This document shows, piece after piece, positions 34,005 through 42,333 of a stretch of 64,000 nt of DNA. Origin of the DNA: Streptomyces polyasparticus (GTDB taxonomy: Bacteria; Actinomycetota; Actinomycetes; Streptomycetales; Streptomycetaceae); NCBI RefSeq assembly GCF_014493765.1, contig NZ_JACTVJ010000001.1:310001-374000 (forward strand), in the 5' to 3' direction. A model generated the notes under the pieces. The model saw only the letters and a program-made list of their open reading frames with translations. It did no database searches and was not told the DNA's origin. Numbering within the stretch: position 1 is the stretch's first letter; every line of letters starts with the position of its first letter. The position numbers and the translations under genes are program-made.

Positions 34005-34265
34005 TCAGACGATGGCCGCGTCCAGGAAGCACCAGCGCCAGCTCTCGCCGGGCTCGAAAGAGCGCATCACCGGGTGCCCGGTGTCCTTGAAGTGCTGGGT
34101 GCCGTGCTGGAACGGCGACGAGTCGCAGCAGCCCACATGCCCGCAGGCCAGACAGAGCCGCAGCTGCACCGGGTGGCTGCCCGCCGCCTCGCATTCGAGG
34201 CAGGTGGCGCTGAGCGGCGCGGGCTCCGGGTGGGGCAGCAGGTCAACGTGCGTGCACTCGTTCAT
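34005..34265 (-). CDS. UBP-type zinc finger protein
   Basis: The 86-residue protein matches the zf-UBP fold: Cys and His ligands in NECTHVD, TCLECEAAG, LRLCLACGHVGCCDSS and HGTQHFKDTGHPVM. The closing ESWRWCFLD is also typical. In eukaryotes the fold binds ubiquitin C-termini, but the role of bacterial stand-alone versions is unknown. It is divergent from the cation/proton antiporter gene with a 65-base gap. Confidence 0.9.
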   Translation of the reverse strand: MNECTHVDLLPHPEPAPLSATCLECEAAGSHPVQLRLCLACGHVGCCDSSPFQHGTQHFKDTGHPVMRSFEPGESWRWCFLDAAIV

Positions 34266-34330
34266 GATTGCAGCGTACGACGCAGGTCAGGGAAGCAGCT
34301 CATGATCACGGACGGGGTGCGGGGACCACG

Positions 34331-35923
34331 ATGGATGTCTTGCCACTGCTGATGCTGGTCGCGGGAAGCGCCGCGGTCGCCGGGTTCGCGCGCCGCACGC
34401 CCGTGCCCGCGCCCCTGCTCCTGGTGGCGGCCGGCCTCGTCGTGTCGTATCTGCCGGGCGTGCCCGCGTACGAGCTCGATCCGCATATCGTCCTGCCGCT
34501 GCTCCTGCCGCCGCTGCTCTACACGGCGGGCGTCGAGAGCTCGTATCTCGATCTGCGGGCGAACTGGCGTCCCGTGATGCTGCTTTCGGTGGGGTACGTG
34601 CTGTTCGCGACGCTGGTCGTGGGCTATGCGATCTATCTGATCGTGCCGGATCTGCCGCTCACCGCCGCGCTCGTGCTCGGTGCGGTGATCGCGCCGCCGG
34701 ACGCGGTGGCGGCGACCGCGATCGCGCGCCGGGTGGGCCTGCCCTCGCGGATCACCACGATCCTGCAGGGCGAGTCCCTGGTGAACGACGCCACCGCGAT
34801 CACCGCGTACAAGGTGGCGCTCGCCGCTGCAGTCGGTGAGGGGGCCAGCTGGGCGGGCGGTCTCGGCGAGTTCGCGCTCGCGTCGCTCGGCGGCGTGGGG
34901 GTCGGTCTGATCCTGATGGTGCCGCTGCACTGGCTGCGCAAGTGCCTCAACGAGGCGCTGCTGCAGAACACCCTGTCGCTGCTCATCCCCTTCGTCGCCT
35001 ACGCGGCGGCCGAGGAGGTGCATGCGTCCGGGGTGCTCGCCGTGGTGGTCGTGGCGCTCTACCTCGGGCATCGCTCGTGGCAGGTCGATTTCGCGACCAG
35101 GCTGCAGGAGGCGGCCGTCTGGAAGATGGTCGCGTTCATCCTGGAGTCCGCCGTCTTCGCGCTCATCGGGCTGCAACTGCCGGTGGTGTTGAAGGAATTG
35201 GGGGAGTACGAGGGGCTGCGGGCCGCCTGGTACGCGGTGGCCCTCTTCGTGATCGTGGTCGTCGCGAGGTTCGTGTGGGTGTACCCGGCGACCTTCATCC
35301 CGCGCCGGCTGTCCCCGCGGATCCGCGAGCGGGAGCCGGACCCCGGCTGGACCGGGCCGCTGATCGTGGGCTGGGCAGGGATGCGCGGAGTCGTGTCGCT
35401 GGCCATCGCGTTCTCGATCCCGCACGTCCTCGACGACGGATCGCCCTTCCCCGCGCGCAATCTCGTGCTCTTCCTGACCTTCACGACGGTGATCGGCACC
35501 CTGGTCGTGCAGGGGCTCAGCCTGCCCGGCCTGATCAGGATGCTGAAGGTGCCCGGGCGCGATGTCCGGGCCGAGACGCTGGCCGAGGCGCAGGCGCAGA
35601 GCGAGGCCTCGCGGGCCGCGCAGGAACGCCTCGACACGCTCCTCGCCGATGAGCGCAACACCCTGCCGGACGCGCTGGCCGACCGGCTCCGCGCCGTGCT
35701 TGAACGGCGGCGCAACGCCGTGTGGGAGCGGCTCGGCACGGTCAACGCCGTGACGGGGGAGAGCGCGGACGACACGTACCGGCGCTTGGCGGGGGAGATG
35801 ATCGACGCCGAGCGCGAGGTCTTCGTACGTCTGCGGGACCAGCGGCGGATCGACGACGAGATGCTGCGGACGCTGCTGCGCCGGCTCGATCTGGAGGAGG
35901 CGGCGGCCTACCGCGAGGAGTAG
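34331..35923 (+). CDS. CPA1 family Na+/H+ (cation/proton) antiporter
   Basis: The 530-residue protein has about 12 membrane helices and the family motifs PPDAVAATAIARR and GESLVNDATAITAYK, the latter with the ion-binding Asp. A cytoplasmic C-terminal tail of about 115 residues follows the last helix, rich in charged helices (ETLAEAQAQSEASRAAQERL) and probably regulatory. It should exchange Na+ or K+ for protons to control pH and osmotic balance. ATG 34331 is the first start inside the conserved region. Proximity to the SigH operon hints at an osmotic stress role, which is inference. Confidence 0.93.
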   Translation: MDVLPLLMLVAGSAAVAGFARRTPVPAPLLLVAAGLVVSYLPGVPAYELDPHIVLPLLLPPLLYTAGVESSYLDLRANWRPVMLLSVGYVLFATLVVGYAIYLIVPDLPLTAALVLGAVIAPPDAVAATAIARRVGLPSRITTILQGESLVNDATAITAYKVALAAAVGEGASWAGGLGEFALASLGGVGVGLILMVPLHWLRKCLNEALLQNTLSLLIPFVAYAAAEEVHASGVLAVVVVALYLGHRSWQVDFATRLQEAAVWKMVAFILESAVFALIGLQLPVVLKELGEYEGLRAAWYAVALFVIVVVARFVWVYPATFIPRRLSPRIREREPDPGWTGPLIVGWAGMRGVVSLAIAFSIPHVLDDGSPFPARNLVLFLTFTTVIGTLVVQGLSLPGLIRMLKVPGRDVRAETLAEAQAQSEASRAAQERLDTLLADERNTLPDALADRLRAVLERRRNAVWERLGTVNAVTGESADDTYRRLAGEMIDAEREVFVRLRDQRRIDDEMLRTLLRRLDLEEAAAYREE

Positions 35924-35943
35924 CCGCCGGCGTGCCTACGGGG

Positions 35944-36858
35944 TCAGGCCGCGGTCTCCGGGCCCGGGCGGCCCGTGATCACCGCGGCGAGGCGGGTGCC
36001 GGGCGGGAAGGCGCCCTCCTCCGTGAGCGTGGTCAGCGCGTGGAGCAGTTTGGCGACATAGAGACGTTCCACGGGCAGCCCGTGCCGCTGCTCGAAGTCC
36101 TCGGCGAACGCGTCGAGTGCGGGTGTCGTACGGGCGTAGCCGCCGGCGTGGAAGCGGTCGTCGAGGCGCCAGTTGGCGGTCGGTGCGCCGAAGGCCTCGG
36201 TCTGCAGGCGGCGTATGTCGGCGTCGAGGAAACCGCCCTTGAGTACGGGAACGCCGAGGGCCCGCTGGCCCTCCGCCAGGCCGGCGGCCAGGCCCGCGAG
36301 ACTGCCGCCCGTGCCGCAGGCGATCGCCGCCACGTCGGCCAGGTCGTGCAGCTCGCGGCCGAGGTCCGTACAGCCTTGTACGGCAAGGGAGTTGGAGCCG
36401 CCCTCGGGGACGACGTAGCTGTCGTCCGCCCGCGCCTCGGTCAGGATGCGGGCGAGGGTCGGCGGCTCGTGCTTGTGTCGGTACGTCGATCTGTCGATGA
36501 ACACCAGGCGCATGCCGTCGGCCGCGCACTGGGCCAGGGACGGATTGAGCGGACGGCCGGCGAGCTCGTCCCCCCGTACGACGCCGATGGTGGGGAAGCC
36601 GAGGAGGCGGCCCGCGGCGGCGACGGCGCGCAGATGGTTGGAGTAGGCGCCGCCGAACGTGAGGACGGGGCGGCCGCGGGCGGCGCGGAGGTTGAGCGCG
36701 AGCTTGCGCCACTTGTTGCCGGGGAGCGCCTCGTGGATCAGGTCGTCGCGCTTGAGCAGCAAGGTGACGCCGCGGCGCGTGAAGCGCTCGTCGGCCAGCG
36801 GCTGCAGCGGCGAGGGGAGCCGGGGCCGCAGGGCGGAGAGGTCGGGGGCGGCGATCAC
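35944..36858 (-). CDS. PLP-dependent ACC deaminase/D-cysteine desulfhydrase family enzyme
   Basis: The 304-residue protein is a fold-type II PLP enzyme. The lysine that holds the cofactor is in ALPGNKWRKL (about residue 49), the phosphate-binding loop in CGTGGSLAG, and FGGAYSNHLRA matches the substrate-loop Ser-Asn-His signature. Members act on 1-aminocyclopropane-1-carboxylate or D-cysteine, and sequence alone does not decide which. The start ATG 36858 is well placed. It is convergent with the antiporter gene and alone on its strand until the amidase upstream. Confidence 0.88.
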   Translation of the reverse strand: MIAAPDLSALRPRLPSPLQPLADERFTRRGVTLLLKRDDLIHEALPGNKWRKLALNLRAARGRPVLTFGGAYSNHLRAVAAAGRLLGFPTIGVVRGDELAGRPLNPSLAQCAADGMRLVFIDRSTYRHKHEPPTLARILTEARADDSYVVPEGGSNSLAVQGCTDLGRELHDLADVAAIACGTGGSLAGLAAGLAEGQRALGVPVLKGGFLDADIRRLQTEAFGAPTANWRLDDRFHAGGYARTTPALDAFAEDFEQRHGLPVERLYVAKLLHALTTLTEEGAFPPGTRLAAVITGRPGPETAA

Positions 36859-36971
36859 CTGGCAATTGTCGCTGGTCGGGGCTGCGGGTGCGGGGTCCTG
36901 GGGCCCGGGCGTGCGGAGGCTGCCGGTGCGGGAGTCCTCGGGTGCGGTGCACGGAGGTGTCGTGGCCTGGC

Positions 36972-37004
36972 GTGCCGGGAGCTTCTGAGGGTGGCTCCCG
37001 GCAC
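36972..37004. terminator. Terminator after the amidase gene
   Basis: Eleven-bp arms GTGCCGGGAGC (36972-36982) and complement (36994-37004) lie just past the amidase stop at 37011. Confidence 0.75.
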
Positions 37005-37010
37005 CCGGGA

Positions 37011-37601
37011 CTACTTCAGCCGCTCCGCGATCCGCTCACGCATCCTGCGCATCGTGAAGCCGCGCGGGTCGACCTTGCCCGGCTGCCATTCGAGATGGCC
37101 GATCACCGAGCGGGCCGTCCAGCCGTGGTGCCGGCAGATCGCCGCCGCGGCCCGCTCGATCGCCTCCAACTGGGCGCCGGGCCAAGGGTCTTCTCCGTCG
37201 CCGAGGTTCTCGCACTCGAAGCCGTAGAAGTGCCGGTTTCCGTCGGTGTTCGCTTCATTGTCCGGCGGCAGACCCTTCTCGGCGATCACCGCGCGCAGGA
37301 CGTCGTCGTCGCCGAGCCCGGCATGGTTGGCGCGGCCGTGCCCCACCAGATGGACCCGGCCGTCCTTGGTGATGACGCCGTGGCACAGCGGACCGGGCAG
37401 CGAGGCGTAGCCGTCGCGGCAGATGCGGACGGTGCGCTCGCTGCCCTTGGTGACGGTGTGGTGGATCATCACGCCGTGCACCGGGCCCCAGGGCCCCTTG
37501 TGATTGCGGTTGTGGTGACGCCAGTCGCCGACCTCGACGACGGTGAGCCCCTCGTCTCTCAGGGCGTCCAGCAGTCTGCTCGCGGACATGGGTGGGGCCA
37601 T
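37011..37601 (-). CDS. N-acetylmuramoyl-L-alanine amidase (peptidoglycan-recognition type)
   Basis: The 196-residue amidase_2/PGRP domain protein has zinc-ligand-type residues in MIHHTVTKG and in GHLEWQPGKVDPRGF, with the conserved NRHFYGFECEN strand. It should cleave the bond between MurNAc and L-alanine in peptidoglycan. There is no signal peptide, so it may act on imported muropeptides or leave by another route. ATG 37601 is preceded by GAGGAG, deciding it over the in-frame ATG at 37652 and the internal one at 37589. Confidence 0.9.
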   Translation of the reverse strand: MAPPMSASRLLDALRDEGLTVVEVGDWRHHNRNHKGPWGPVHGVMIHHTVTKGSERTVRICRDGYASLPGPLCHGVITKDGRVHLVGHGRANHAGLGDDDVLRAVIAEKGLPPDNEANTDGNRHFYGFECENLGDGEDPWPGAQLEAIERAAAAICRHHGWTARSVIGHLEWQPGKVDPRGFTMRRMRERIAERLK

Positions 37602-37770
37602 GCCGACTCCTCGTGTGGCCTGCGGCGGGAGCCCGGTTGCGCACCGCCTCATAGCGGACGCTTGTACCGGAACTCCTTTGCGATAGCTACCTGTTCGAGG
37701 TGCGAGCGAGCCGAATCGGTCACTGTGGCGCGATCGGCCGGCGCGGCGCGATCAGCCGGTGTGTACGGGG

Positions 37771-38004
37771 TCAGCTGCGCAGGAACGCGTCGCCGTTGGT
37801 CGCGATATGCGCCTCGACCGCCTGCATCGCCTGCTGTGTGGCCTGCGGGCTGCCGGTGCCCTGCCGCTCCGCGTAATAGGCGGCGCCCAGCTTCTTCAGG
37901 AGGTCCGCGCCGGTGCGCTGGCTCTGCACCTCGTCGATCTTCTGTTTGCCCTGCGTGAGCCCGCGCTGCGCCTGCTCTTTGGCTCGGTCCAGGAACCCTG
38001 CCAT
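37771..38004 (-). CDS. Small conserved helical protein
   Basis: The 77-residue product begins MAGFLDRAKEQAQRGLTQGK and is rich in amphipathic helix (residues 5-45), followed by AERQGTGSPQATQQAMQAVE. There is no signal peptide or membrane segment. Start ATG 38004 has GGAGAAGACC upstream. Proteins of this kind are common in actinomycetes, but I cannot assign a role. Confidence 0.7.
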   Translation of the reverse strand: MAGFLDRAKEQAQRGLTQGKQKIDEVQSQRTGADLLKKLGAAYYAERQGTGSPQATQQAMQAVEAHIATNGDAFLRS

Positions 38005-38136
38005 GGTCTTCTCCTGACTCGTGGTGCGGTTCTGACTCGTGATGCGGTTTCCGTCCTGTGAACGTCCGGGCGGATCTTGGGGTTCCCTCGCCGGGAGACC
38101 CTGGCCGCCCGCCCCCGGCAGGAATACCTTGGATAC

Positions 38137-38406
38137 ATGGCCAGACATCGTGATGAGCGGACGGCCGCAGCCCGCGCGGCGGGCGAGACCGGCCGTGTCG
38201 GTGCGCATCGGGACGGTGACATCTGCCCGGTCTGCAAACACCCTGTGGATACGGTCGTCAAGCCCCGCAAGGTGCTCGGCGCCTATGTGCCGCACTATGC
38301 GGCAGGTCCCTGTCACAACCCCCGCTGCTCGGCCTGCGTGGACCGGGTGGAGGGCGAGGCGGAGGCCCCGGAGGCCAGTGAGGTCGGTCGGCCGGAGAGC
38401 GGGTAG
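38137..38406 (+). CDS. Small zinc-ribbon-like protein
   Basis: The 89-residue protein has a basic N-terminus and two cysteine clusters (CPVCKHP and CHNPRCSAC) that could bind one zinc. An acidic C-terminus follows. ATG 38137 follows AGGAATAC. It is divergent from the small helical gene and ends 42 bases before the right end of the second tnpB element. No function is recognised. Confidence 0.7.
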   Translation: MARHRDERTAAARAAGETGRVGAHRDGDICPVCKHPVDTVVKPRKVLGAYVPHYAAGPCHNPRCSACVDRVEGEAEAPEASEVGRPESG

Positions 38407-38447
38407 CCCGGTTTGTCGGGAAGAGTCCTGCGGCTCCGACGTCTCCT

Positions 38448-38478
38448 TTGAATGCTCCCCTTCCTGGTGGAGGGGATT
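38448..38478 (-). repeat. Right end of the second tnpB element; 3' end of predicted guide scaffold
   Basis: Read on the minus strand: GGAATCCCCTCC, loop ACCA, GGAAGGGGAGCATTCAA, ending at TCAA (38448). It shares the order and core bases of the first element's right end, with a shorter, bulged stem. Confidence 0.72.
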
Positions 38479-38484
38479 CCTGGC

Positions 38485-39723
38485 TCACGCTGCTTGATCG
38501 TCCGGCGGACGGTCGAGTCTGATGCGATCGACACCAGCCGGGTTCAGACCTGCCCGGCGGAGCATCACGTACGCGGAGTTCTTGTCCCGGGGGACGACGA
38601 TTCCGCATGCGTGGCACCGAAAGGTTCGTTCGCTGAGCGGCAGGCGGGACTTGGCTCTCGTCCCGCAGGCCGCGCAGTCCATCGTGGTGTGAGGTGCAGG
38701 GATGAGGCGCACGTCGCGCTGATGTTTGCGGCCCATCTCCAGTACGGCCCTCTTGGCCGCGCTGATCGCGGCGTCGGCCGCCTTACGGGCCATCGTCGTC
38801 GCCGCGAGGAACTTCGGATGGAAGTCCTCCACCGCCAGGACGTCGTGATCCCGTACCAGGGCCTTGGCCCACTTCCTTGCCGTGTCCTGACGTTGGCGGG
38901 CCACCTTCGCATGCGCCTTGGCTGCCATGCGCTGGGCCTCGCGGTAGCCGCGCGAGGCGGGCTTGCCCCGTGGCGGGCGGCGTCGGGCCATCATGCGCTG
39001 GCACTGCGCCAGATGTACGGCGGCCTTCCGCCCGAACTGCGGGTGCGGCAGGTCATGAGCGTCGCTGGTGGTGACGGCCAGTTCGCGCACCCCCCAGTCG
39101 ACGCCCACCACGGCGCCGGTTGGCGGCAGCGGCTCGGCGGCGGCCGGGACGACGAACGAGGCGTACCAATGCCCGAGCGCGTCCTGGTAGATGCGGACCG
39201 AGGAGGGTTCGGCGGGCAGCGGGCGGGACCACACCACCGCGGCCCGGATCCCGCCCGCCAGGTGCAGCCTGCCGTCGCTCAGGCGAAAGCCGTTCCGCGT
39301 GTAGTTCAGGGACGGCCGACTGGCGCGTTTGCCTTTGCGGGTATTGAACTGGGGCATACCCGCGCGGCGGGCCGGGGGCAGGGCGGCGGCGATGTCCTTG
39401 AGCGCCTTGGTCCGTGAGCGGCCGAAGTCCCGGATGATCTGCTGCTGCGGCACACTCGACCCGGCCGCCAGCCACGGCGTGACCTTCCTCGCCCGCGTCA
39501 GCATCCGGTCCAGCTCAGCCGGACCACACGTCCACATGTCCTCTGGGTGCGCCTGGTTGTGCGCGTGGACCGCCTGGGAGCGGGCCACGCACTCGTTCCA
39601 CACCCAACGACACCGCGCCCACTCCTCCGCCAACTCCCGCTCCGCGACAGCGGATAGGCGCAATCGGTACACAAAACGGGCACGCTCTTGCTGCGCCCCG
39701 GCGTCCCGATCCGGCGCTGCCAT
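38485..39723 (-). CDS. tnpB: TnpB family RNA-guided nuclease (second copy, divergent)
   Basis: The 412-residue protein carries GVDWGVRELAV (RuvC Asp), VEDFHPKFL (Glu), a CAACG...CHACG zinc finger and PRDKNSAYVM (last Asp). All catalytic acids are therefore present and it may be active. It is clearly different in sequence from the first copy, so the two arrived separately. ATG 39723 was chosen; the frame is open upstream to 39843. Unlike the first copy, its stop lies inside the element, 37 bases before the right end. Confidence 0.9.
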   Translation of the reverse strand: MAAPDRDAGAQQERARFVYRLRLSAVAERELAEEWARCRWVWNECVARSQAVHAHNQAHPEDMWTCGPAELDRMLTRARKVTPWLAAGSSVPQQQIIRDFGRSRTKALKDIAAALPPARRAGMPQFNTRKGKRASRPSLNYTRNGFRLSDGRLHLAGGIRAAVVWSRPLPAEPSSVRIYQDALGHWYASFVVPAAAEPLPPTGAVVGVDWGVRELAVTTSDAHDLPHPQFGRKAAVHLAQCQRMMARRRPPRGKPASRGYREAQRMAAKAHAKVARQRQDTARKWAKALVRDHDVLAVEDFHPKFLAATTMARKAADAAISAAKRAVLEMGRKHQRDVRLIPAPHTTMDCAACGTRAKSRLPLSERTFRCHACGIVVPRDKNSAYVMLRRAGLNPAGVDRIRLDRPPDDQAA

Positions 39724-40005
39724 CCGCTCGCACCCCTTTCCGTACCGCGCTGACCACCCAATGCCGAGTCCCGTCACAGCCGGAACGGCGCCTGGAATGG
39801 GGCCGTAGTGCGAGATGCGCACACGCCACCGAATCTTCCTCACCGATCACCGCCACCGGCTACATTACGCACGTGTGTTCGCCTTATCCGGCTCCGTCAG
39901 GCCTGCGCACCAGACTCTTCTCGCCCTGCCTTCAAGCCGGTGCTGGGTTGCCTCGCATGGCCTGGATGAGGGGGGTTCCTCTCCGGCATCGACGCCGGGC
40001 CTTCG
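39724..40005. other. Left flank of the second tnpB element, no gene seen
   Basis: About 280 bases with lower coding bias. The left end of the element should be here, but I cannot place it. No frame shows a recognisable protein. Confidence 0.4.
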
Positions 40006-40206
40006 TCGTCACAAACCAGTGGACTTGCCGGTCGCGAGGAGGTGTTGGGCTCCCACCACCGCTTCCACGCCGTACGGGCGCATCTCCTGGAGAAGTCCGG
40101 TGACGCGGCAGGGGCGCGGGCTGCCTACGGCGCGGCTGCCGAGGGGACGCTGAGCCGCCCCGAGCGCCGCTATCTGCGCGCCCGCGCGGCCCGTCTGCTG
40201 CCCTGA
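40006..40206 (+). pseudogene. ECF sigma factor, C-terminal remnant
   Basis: In one frame the DNA encodes GLAGREEVLGSHHRFHAVRA, then HLLEKSGDAAGARAAYGAAA, EGTLSRPERRYLRARAARLL and a TGA at 40204. This matches the C-terminal SHRLHAVRAHLLERAGD...ERRYLxARAARL end of SigJ/ECF-like sigma factors. An in-frame stop at 39967 and the absence of the sigma2/sigma4 domains show that the front of the gene is gone, probably through the neighbouring tnpB insertion or an associated deletion. Confidence 0.75.
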
Positions 40207-40241
40207 CGCGGTGGCGCTCGCTGCCCTGACGCGGCGGTGAC

Positions 40242-40886
40242 CTACCCGCCCGACCGCGTCCGCGCCTGGTGTCCGCGGCGGTCCGGGCGGCCGATGTGTC
40301 CCGGTGGGCGGCGGGTCTCGCCGAGCCACAGGGCCGGTGCGTGCTGCCGCACCCCCGCCATCAGCGCATCGCGCACGGCGGGGCGGAACGGCAACTGGTA
40401 GTGCACCCGCGGCAGTCCGGGCTCCGGGGGATCCGTATCGCGTACGAGGGTCCACAGGACCGGGTCGTCGCGGTCGACCGGGCCGCGCGGATACAGCTCC
40501 AGGGAGTACAGCTTGGTGCCGCGGCCCATGCGGCTCCAGTGCACGGCGACCCCGGTCAGTGAGTCCCAGGGGATCAGGGCGCGGGCCGTGCCGTTGTCCC
40601 ACCAGAACCCGGCCGCGTCGAAGAGGGCACGGGCGTTGCGCGCCTTGTACGTGGCGATCAGTGCGAGCACTCCGAGGGCCACGAAGCCCAGCATGAGGAC
40701 GACACCCACATAGCCCGCGGCGGGCGGCGGTCTGCGCTGCTCGCCGACGATCACCGTCACCGCACCCGCCACACCGAGCAGCCCCACGGCGATCACCGCC
40801 AGCGCGATCGGTACGGCGACACTCGCGCGATGCGTGGTCCGCACGACGAGTGCGTCCGGGGACGGCGGGGGTATCGGTGTCGGCAT
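40242..40886 (-). CDS. Membrane protein with two helices and a PH-like cytoplasmic domain
   Basis: The 214-residue product has two hydrophobic segments (about residues 23-46, VPIALAVIAVGLLGVAGAV, and 58-80, YVGVVLMLGFVALGVLALI). A soluble part follows (RALFDAAGFWWDNGTARALI, IPWDSLTGVAVHW) that resembles bacterial PH-like domains. The C-terminus is Arg/Gly-rich. ATG 40886 is chosen, since the upstream extension is not hydrophobic or conserved-looking. No specific function is recognised. Confidence 0.72.
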   Translation of the reverse strand: MPTPIPPPSPDALVVRTTHRASVAVPIALAVIAVGLLGVAGAVTVIVGEQRRPPPAAGYVGVVLMLGFVALGVLALIATYKARNARALFDAAGFWWDNGTARALIPWDSLTGVAVHWSRMGRGTKLYSLELYPRGPVDRDDPVLWTLVRDTDPPEPGLPRVHYQLPFRPAVRDALMAGVRQHAPALWLGETRRPPGHIGRPDRRGHQARTRSGG

Positions 40887-41074
40887 GGTGCAGGAGTGTA
40901 GGGACGGGTTCCGGGTTGTGCGGGGGTTCCCCGGGGTTACACAGGGTTCCCTTGCGCGGTACGCGAGTTGACGCACGGACCGTCCGCCGGAGCGGGAATG
41001 CGCCGATCAACGCCCCGGTTGATCCCGTACGCACGGAAGATCGTGCGCGCGCAGGGACACCACAAGGGGGAGAC

Positions 41075-42226
41075 ATGGCGGAGACGGCTCGGGTGCAGGT
41101 GGCGGGCGAGGTGGCGGCCGGATTCGAGGCCGTACGGGAGGAGTTCGCGGCGGTCGTGGCCGGCGAGCCCGCCGACACCGGAGCGCAGCTCGCCGTCTAT
41201 CAGGGCGGCCGGCGCGTGGTCGACCTCTGGGCGGTGACGGACGCGCAGGAGGCCGGGGACGAACTTGCGCCCCTGTTCTCCGTGACCAAGGGCGCGGCCT
41301 ATCTGGTCACCGCGCTGCTCGTGCAGGACGGCGTGCTCGATCTGGACCGCGAAGTGGCCCACTACTGGCCCGAGTTCGCGGCGCAGGGCAAGAGCGCGCT
41401 CACCCTGCGCGCACTGCTCCAGCACCGCGCCGGTGTGGTCGGCATCCCCGGCGGCGCGAGCGTCGACGAACTCGCCGACGAACCGGCGCTCGCCGCGCGC
41501 CTGGCCGGACAGCGGCCGCTGTGGCAGCCCGGCACCGCGTACGGGTATCACGCCCTGGTGATCGGTGCGCTGGTCGGCGAGGTGGTCCGCCGGGCCACCG
41601 GGCGTACGGTCCAGGAGATCTACGAGGAGCGGCTGCGCTCCCCGTACGGACTCGACTTCTACCTGGGGCTGCCCGAGCAGCTCGCCGGCCGCACGCGCGA
41701 TGTGCTGCCGATGCGCCCGACGCCGGAGCAGGCCGCGCAGCTCGCCGCGGGGGTGCTCGGCGAGGCGATGCGGATCGCGTTCAACGTCGAGGGCACACCC
41801 GACATCACGGTGTACGGCAACTCGCCGCTCGTACGCGCCAACGGCCCGGCGTCGGCCGGCGGCGTGGGCAACGCGCGCGGTGTGGCCGGTCTGTACGCGG
41901 CCGCGCTGACCGGTCTCGACGGCGGTCCCGCGCTCCTTCGGCCGGACACGCTCGCGCGGTTCACCGGCGAGCGGACGGCCGGCGCCGATGTCGTCACGGG
42001 CGAGGTGGAGCACTTCCTCGTCGGCTTCGAGACCCAGCAGGTCCGGTACCCGTATCTGGGCGCCGACGCCTTCGGCCACTGCGGCGCCGCGGGCTCCGAG
42101 GCCTGGGCGGACCCGTCGACCGGCCTGACGTACGCGTACGCGCGCCGCCTGTGGGCGTTCCCGGGCGGTGCGGCACCGGAGAACCTGCGGCTCGGCGAGG
42201 CGGTGTTCAAGGCGGCGACTGCCTGA
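41075..42226 (+). CDS. Serine hydrolase, beta-lactamase/EstB family
   Basis: The 383-residue protein has the class C beta-lactamase-like fold. The SxxK nucleophile motif is FSVTKGAAYL (Ser at about residue 69), the Tyr motif AYGYHALVIG, and HCGAAGSEAW stands for the third KTG-like element. Such cytoplasmic members are usually esterases or peptidases rather than antibiotic-degrading enzymes. No signal peptide is present. ATG 41075 follows AAGGGGGAGAC. A long perfect dyad closes the gene. Confidence 0.9.
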   Translation: MAETARVQVAGEVAAGFEAVREEFAAVVAGEPADTGAQLAVYQGGRRVVDLWAVTDAQEAGDELAPLFSVTKGAAYLVTALLVQDGVLDLDREVAHYWPEFAAQGKSALTLRALLQHRAGVVGIPGGASVDELADEPALAARLAGQRPLWQPGTAYGYHALVIGALVGEVVRRATGRTVQEIYEERLRSPYGLDFYLGLPEQLAGRTRDVLPMRPTPEQAAQLAAGVLGEAMRIAFNVEGTPDITVYGNSPLVRANGPASAGGVGNARGVAGLYAAALTGLDGGPALLRPDTLARFTGERTAGADVVTGEVEHFLVGFETQQVRYPYLGADAFGHCGAAGSEAWADPSTGLTYAYARRLWAFPGGAAPENLRLGEAVFKAATA

Positions 42227-42229
42227 ACG

Positions 42230-42319
42230 CCGCCTAGGGCCGGCGGGCCGAGCGCGCCCGCGTTCCGCTCAGGCCGGCGGGCCGAGCGTGCCCGCGTTCG
42301 GCCCGCCGGCCCTAGGCGG
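42230..42319. terminator. Large bidirectional dyad between convergent genes
   Basis: Exact 22-bp arms (42230-42251 and 42298-42319, CCGCCTAGGGCCGGCGGGCC...) flank 46 bases. The interior repeats part of the arm (GGCCGGCGGGCCGAGCGTGC), so alternative stems are possible. It ends the hydrolase gene and the ATP-grasp gene. Confidence 0.85.
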
Positions 42320-42333
42320 CCCTGGGCGCGGGG

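Larger units (their letters stand above)
38448..39800 (-). mobile_element. Second stand-alone IS605-type tnpB element
   Basis: The right end is set by TCAA at 38448. The left end is unclear and lies between 39723 and the sigma-factor remnant near 40006. No tnpA is present. It has inserted between the small zinc-ribbon gene and what remains of an ECF sigma factor. Confidence 0.6.
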
